Shown: positions 55,001 through 61,000 of the stretch, piece after piece
Position numbering within the stretch: position 1 is the first letter of the stretch
How the letters are laid out: the number at the start of each line of letters is the position of its first letter
DNA from: Loripinus fragilis
Lineage: Eukaryota; Mollusca; Bivalvia; Lucinida; Lucinidae
DNA length: 64,000 nt
Assembly: GCA_964019695.1 (NCBI GenBank)
Contig: OZ026525.1
Location: 86,566,779 to 86,630,778 of the forward strand
Direction: 5' to 3'
Notes under the pieces: model-generated
The model's database searches: none
What the model saw: only the letters and a program-made list of their open reading frames with translations
Told to the model about the DNA's origin: nothing
Made by a program: the position numbers and the translations under genes

Positions 55001-58000
55001 TATTCACTTCTCGCTTAATCAGCAGACTTTTTCGCGTATGCGTACGAAATCTCATGTGCTGGCCCAAATTAATACTACATTGTTTTTGGTCAGCGGAAGT
55101 AATATTTGGGATTATCACTACCCAGCAGGCATATGGCGTCGAAATAACGTCGTATCAACGTCGACGTGACGTCCACTACCCAGCAGGCAAATGGCGTCTA
55201 AATAACGTCGTATCAACGTAGATGCGACGTCCTGACGTCGCATCGACGTTGATACGACGTTGTTTTAACGTCGTGTGTCTGATGGGTACCGATGCGTTAA
55301 GTACCAAAATTTCAGGCGTGTGCTGTCTCAAATTTATCAAGTTCTTGTAGAAATAAGAGAAATAACAATTTTTGATGTTATCAATCGGATGGCGATGAAG
55401 TCATTTTTCTTGTAGCTGGTGGTAATCAATACATCAGCTGATTGATTGATAGATTTCCTGAACGTGTCATTGACGACAACAGGAGTCTTGTAGTACGAAC
55501 AATGGAACGTCTCATGACTTTCCCACGTGGGAGAAAAAGAAAGAAATTTAATCATAATTCCTCTTGTATGCTGTTTAGATCTGTTTAATCAGTCGATGTA
55601 GATACGTGTTATTTTGGATCCATGTCGTGGCGATAATGATTATTTGAATAATAATTGTTGATGAAAAATGTTTTCATTCTTGACTGTGTGGTATTTTTCA
55701 GATCTATAGCTTTTAATCAAACCGCGCCCACACTTGTGAAAAGTACTGCTGGGAGACAATTGCTACGGATGATGGCCCAACGTTGAATGCTGGCAGGGTA
55801 GCTTTCATTCGGGAAAGTCCGCCACAATTCGAGAATCGAATCATGGCTCGGGTGTATGTAAGGGGCATTACGCGTAGTACTATGAACCAAAAAGCTCCAT
55901 TTTGTTAGCCAGAACTGGCGCATGGAAAATTAGTTCTATAGCATGTGGCTTCGGCTCTTTTAAAATCGATTATTCTGATTATCCGAAAAATAAATGATGT
56001 TTATGTTTTTTCAATAAATTATCGATATAATTTATTGAAAAAAAACAACAACAACATAAACTTCATTTAAGCAGTTTGTTTTGCTGCAATCACACATGTT
56101 ATTGTGCTAACATGGTTTATGTGACGTCAGTATCACGTTATATAACGTCAGCGTCACGTTATCATCCGCGTTATCAAAGTAGATCCTCGATGTACATCCG
56201 CGGTCTGATTCCACGGAATTTCGCGGAGTTGGCCGAGGCTGTTCCGATTGGGTAGCTTTGTGATTTTCCAGGGGGCGACCAGTAGGCTAAGGAAACCTAT
56301 AGTTTTGTGATTTTCCAGTGGGGGTGGGGGTTCCGGACCACCAGTCGCCTCCCTCTGGATCCGCGCATGCAGTTTGATGATGAGTACCATGACGTCTATC
56401 ACACATTATTTTTCATGAAAACTGCTCGGATAACCAGTCTTCTTGCATAAGCTATTGTACGGAACAGTTTATGTGTCTGCGCTACTATCATTTAACACTG
56501 AATTTAAGGTCGTATTGCCATGTTTGCATTTGAACAACTTGTAACTTTTTGAAAGGCTTCGTAAACAGTCTGACAAAACGCGTAAAGTAATATCTATCGA
56601 TTAATATATTCATCCCTACGAAAATCTATTACCCTCATATTTGCGGTGATAATATTTATTTGCGTCGTGGCATCGCATGACCCACAACCAATTAACACCT
56701 GCCAGATACCTTCGACTGGGGTCCACGCTTTGCTTTGCGTATTAACGTCGAGGGTGTTAACATTTGCTGACCGGAGAATCCCATGCTTACACAATATCTT
56801 AGCATCATCTTTTTGGCTTCACAGAAGACCATTGATCTGGGTGTTTAAAATTGTCGTGTCAAACCGAAAATCACTGTTTGTTTTAAAGTAAGGTTAGGAT
56901 AGTTTCTTTAAATAAAGGAATGAACTCTGTCAAAGAATATCATAATCATTGACGAATTAGCATCAAATTTCAAATCCTCGTTTTAGCGATACTTGGGAAA
57001 ACCTATTTTCAGAACAATAGAACCAATCCCCGAGGTGAAAGAAGTAGCAAATATACTGAAGGACTTTAGAAACGCACCACCTTCTTAAATGCTAATTGAT
57101 GTCGAAAATTGAATATTTTCATCCTGTGAAAAATGAAATTGGCAAGTTTCGTCATTTAGCTTGCATTCAATAAGAAAATCAAAATGCTTATGATTGCCGT
57201 GACGTCGCGATAATTCTGAGACAACTCAAATTCAAAAAGTCACAGAGTACCAATACCTTCCATAATTAACGAAAAAAGCTTTCGAACCGATACGATGTCC
57301 GTTCTCGCGTTCTCGAAAGCAAAAGGAAAGGCAAAATCAAATCATGAAGTTTTAGACCTCTGACAATGTTCATTACATCTACATGGTGCCATTGCTTTTT
57401 GACGTTATTGACCATCTATATCCTAAGGATCAGGAATAATCAAAATAATTTTATTGCCAACAGATACTCCTCAAGCAGTTGCATAAAAAGTATCGCGACA
57501 TGCACGAACGTCACCCGTCTGTTATTACTTTTTGAAAATTTAAGACTGACGTTAGCAAACAAACGCTGCGAGTGGGAATATAATAAAACGATTATTTCTG
57601 AAACCTTTTGTGTTTTTTTCCATTAGTTAAGACATCTGGCTACCACCTCAAAGTGTCTGTTTTCAAATTAAATGAAATTTACATTAGTCAGACGACTATC
57701 TTTGCATTAGACCTTATTTCCGGACTGTCTTGAATTGTGGCGTTTCATCGCAGAAAATCTGGGAAAGGATTTAAACATACTTTTTGAAAAAAAGGCACAT
57801 GCCTGCAAGTGCGGATCCAGGGGGGGGGGTCAGGGGGGCCGGACCCCCCCCCCCTGGAAAATCAGAAGTTATATGTGTTTCTATAGAGAATATAAAAGAG
57901 CTCCTTTTGTCAGATTGACATGGACCCCCCACCCCACCCCCCCCCCCCCCCCCGACGAAAAATTCCTGGATCCGCGCATGCCAGAAGGAAATAATTGAGC

Positions 58001-61000
58001 CGAAAAAGTGATTTCAAACAATGTGGAATTTTGACAAGTGTAGTATCAGATGATCTTATGCAGCCTCCTTTTAAGCTTAGAAATTCCAAATGATGTTCGG
58101 TCAGTAGCCTAACAGCGATGGAATATTCAAGCGAATATAGCAAAGGCTCTGGTCAGCCTGCGCATATGCGCAGGCTGATCTGAGCCTTTTCTGGTCGTAC
58201 AGAACACATTCTTGGAAGGGAGCACCGTGGCTCAATTGTAGAGTGCTTTACTCGAGACCGAGGGGTCGCTGGTTCGAGCCTCACCGGCGTCACTGCTTGG
58301 TGTCCTTGAGCAAGACACAATAATCCTAGCTTAATGCTGGTTCAACCTAGGAAGACCCGCCCCTTTATAACTGAAAGAATGTTGATGGGATGTAAGGAAT
58401 CAAATCTAACAAACAAACATTCTTGGAAATCTCATGTTATATTATGTGGAACCAATGAATTGGTAATCTTCAGCAGGTTGTTTGTATTATCAGGGTATAC
58501 ATAATTACTTCACTTTTGAACTTGAGACAAGAGTTTTTGATTTTAAAATGCAGCACAAAATTAACTTCATATCTAAATTTTGCAAGGGCAAACAAGCAGC
58601 AAAAGCCAAACTATATTAAGGTACCTTAGCATGGAATTTAACCAATGGCAGATAATTCAATGATCCAAAGCAGCGAGGATTGTCTTACTAACATGAGACA
58701 CATTCATTCGACAAAATGTGCCCACCTATGGAGTTTCGTGAAAATATTCCATATAGTTTAACCCTTTCCTTTATGATAATTCATGCTAAGCTTCACCCAC
58801 TATGAATAAACAAATATAACTGAAATTTGATGTTGGTAAATAGAACCAAGAAATAACTTGTCAGGTCCACTAGTGTAGGAATGGCGTGTCGCTGGTGGGC
58901 CAATAATAACCCGCTTTTAGTGGCATTTGGATCCAAGCGTTGTCAGAGTCGTATGTAGCGTGAGTCAGTACCGATTTAATTAAGAAATGAATTCGATTTT
59001 TGGTATGTTCATTGAATCATGAGTGCAAAGTAAGTGACTTTACAAGAGACACGAAGTGTTCGTGATTCCATGAACAATTCCAAAAATTGAATTTATTACT
59101 TATATTTACATTTTATTATATATGTCTAATAAATAGAACTTATTTATAATTTAGGAAACAAAACAGTTTTGTATTAAATATGCAATCGTATGAACGGTTT
59201 TGTTGGCATGTAAAACGGAAAAGCGGAACAGCCAGTAAGAACACGGACAGCCAACGGAGCAAACAAGAATCTTGTTTTGCACGTGCGACTCAGGTGTGGC
59301 TAGCTGTCAATCACAAGCCCAGTGTCACTTCTGGCGAATGAATTCAATGTTCGAAGCGTATTGCACGGGCAAGTGAGCTTGGCAACTGTCAATGAAATTT
59401 ATGTCATTCATGAGGCTATGAACGGTTGCAAATATCTAGAGATTCATTAAGGTTTGCTTTGAAATGTAAGTATTGTCTATGTAAACAGTCTATTTTATGC
59501 CACCATTGTTTACATGCAGTCTGCATCGTTTATATACAAGCCTATGTTGCCAGCACCCCTAATGCTAACAATCGTATGCAGTGTGAGTCAATACCGATTT
59601 AATGTCTATGTTATCAGCATATTTTATGCCACCATTGTTTACAATGCTGACAGCATCGTTTATATACAAGTTTATGTTGCCAGCACCCCTAATGCTAACA
59701 CTCGTATGCAGTGTGAGTCAGTACCGATTGAATGTCTATGTACATTATCAGCATATTTTATGCCACCAATGTTTAAAGGCAGTCAGCATCGTTTATATAC
59801 AAGTTTATGATGTCAGTACCCCTTAAGCTAACAATCGTATGCAGTGTGAGTCAGTACCGATTTAATGTATATGTACATAATCAGCATATTTTATACCAGC
59901 ATTGTTTACAATGCAGACTGCATCGTTTATATACAAGTTTATGATGTCAGTACCCCTTATGCTAACAATCGTCAGTACCGATTTAATGTATATGTAATCA
60001 GTATATTTTATACCACCAATGTTTACAATGCAGACTGCATCGTTGATATACAAGTCTATGTTGTCAGTACCCATTATGCCAACAATAGTGTATAGTAAAG
60101 TCAGTACTGTTAAAAAGGTTATGCAATCAGTATCTTTTATGCCACATTTGTTGATAATGCAGTCTGCACCGTTTAGTTTACCCCTTATGATAATTATACT
60201 GATCTACATTGTAGTCTTATTTTCTTTATTGTGTGTGCAAGAAGTGAAGGCTCTGGTGAGTCTGCGCATATGCGCAAGCTCATATTGCTCGACAAAGGAT
60301 TGAGTCATCTATTCCTGAATAAAAATAAAAATAAAGATAAAAAAGAAAGAAAATACTTTACCATCTATTCCTGGTAATTCCTCCATGATTCCTTTAATCT
60401 TTGATCCAGACTGTTTTCACATGTTTACTAAAACATAATTTCCCAATTAGGCCAAGTCCTTAATTTGAAGTTCTTCTATTGATCTCAATGGCACGTTGTC
60501 ACCTATTACTTGAAGATCCACTGTTCGAAATTATCCACTGTTTTAGCTCCATTGTTTACATTCACTAAACAGTATATCGATGAAATGCGATATTTAAACA
60601 CGTTTCTTACCTTCGTCTCTGCTAGTGTTGGTACTACCGTAGTTAACCTCAATGCGACCCAGGAAAAACCTTAAAGCGGACCACCATCGGCCCGTCAGCG
60701 AAACGCCATTTGAATGGCGCTTCGTTGGCGGGCCGATGGTGGCGCGACACTGTATGCTGGCTGGGGAGTTGGTACCCAGCTTAAGGCATAGGTTGGTATG
60801 TGCGAACAGTGAGGATTCAAATCAGTCTGCGTATCTGCACAGTTTGATCAGGATCTTCGTTTTCCGCTTTAAGAATCGTCAACCCTTGGCTACCCCATAA
60901 AGCGCCTGTCGAAAGACTCTGGTCAGGGTTCCGCCTTAGGGCACGTTGGACCCTTGACTACCCACAGAGTGCCAATCGAAGACTGATCAGACTGTGCGGA

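Larger units (their letters stand above)
55292..57059. other. Gene B intron, mostly unannotated
   Basis: It contains an M2 fragment at 55755, a partial M2 at 56205 and an inverted repeat at 56005-56045 (TTTTTTCAATAAATTATCGA / TAATTTATTGAAAAAAA). I see no exon with both splice sites and a matching phase. Confidence 0.45.

Noticed and set aside
59514..60303. Several open frames of 70-98 codons
   Set aside because: They follow the 128-bp satellite period on both strands and carry no independent signal.
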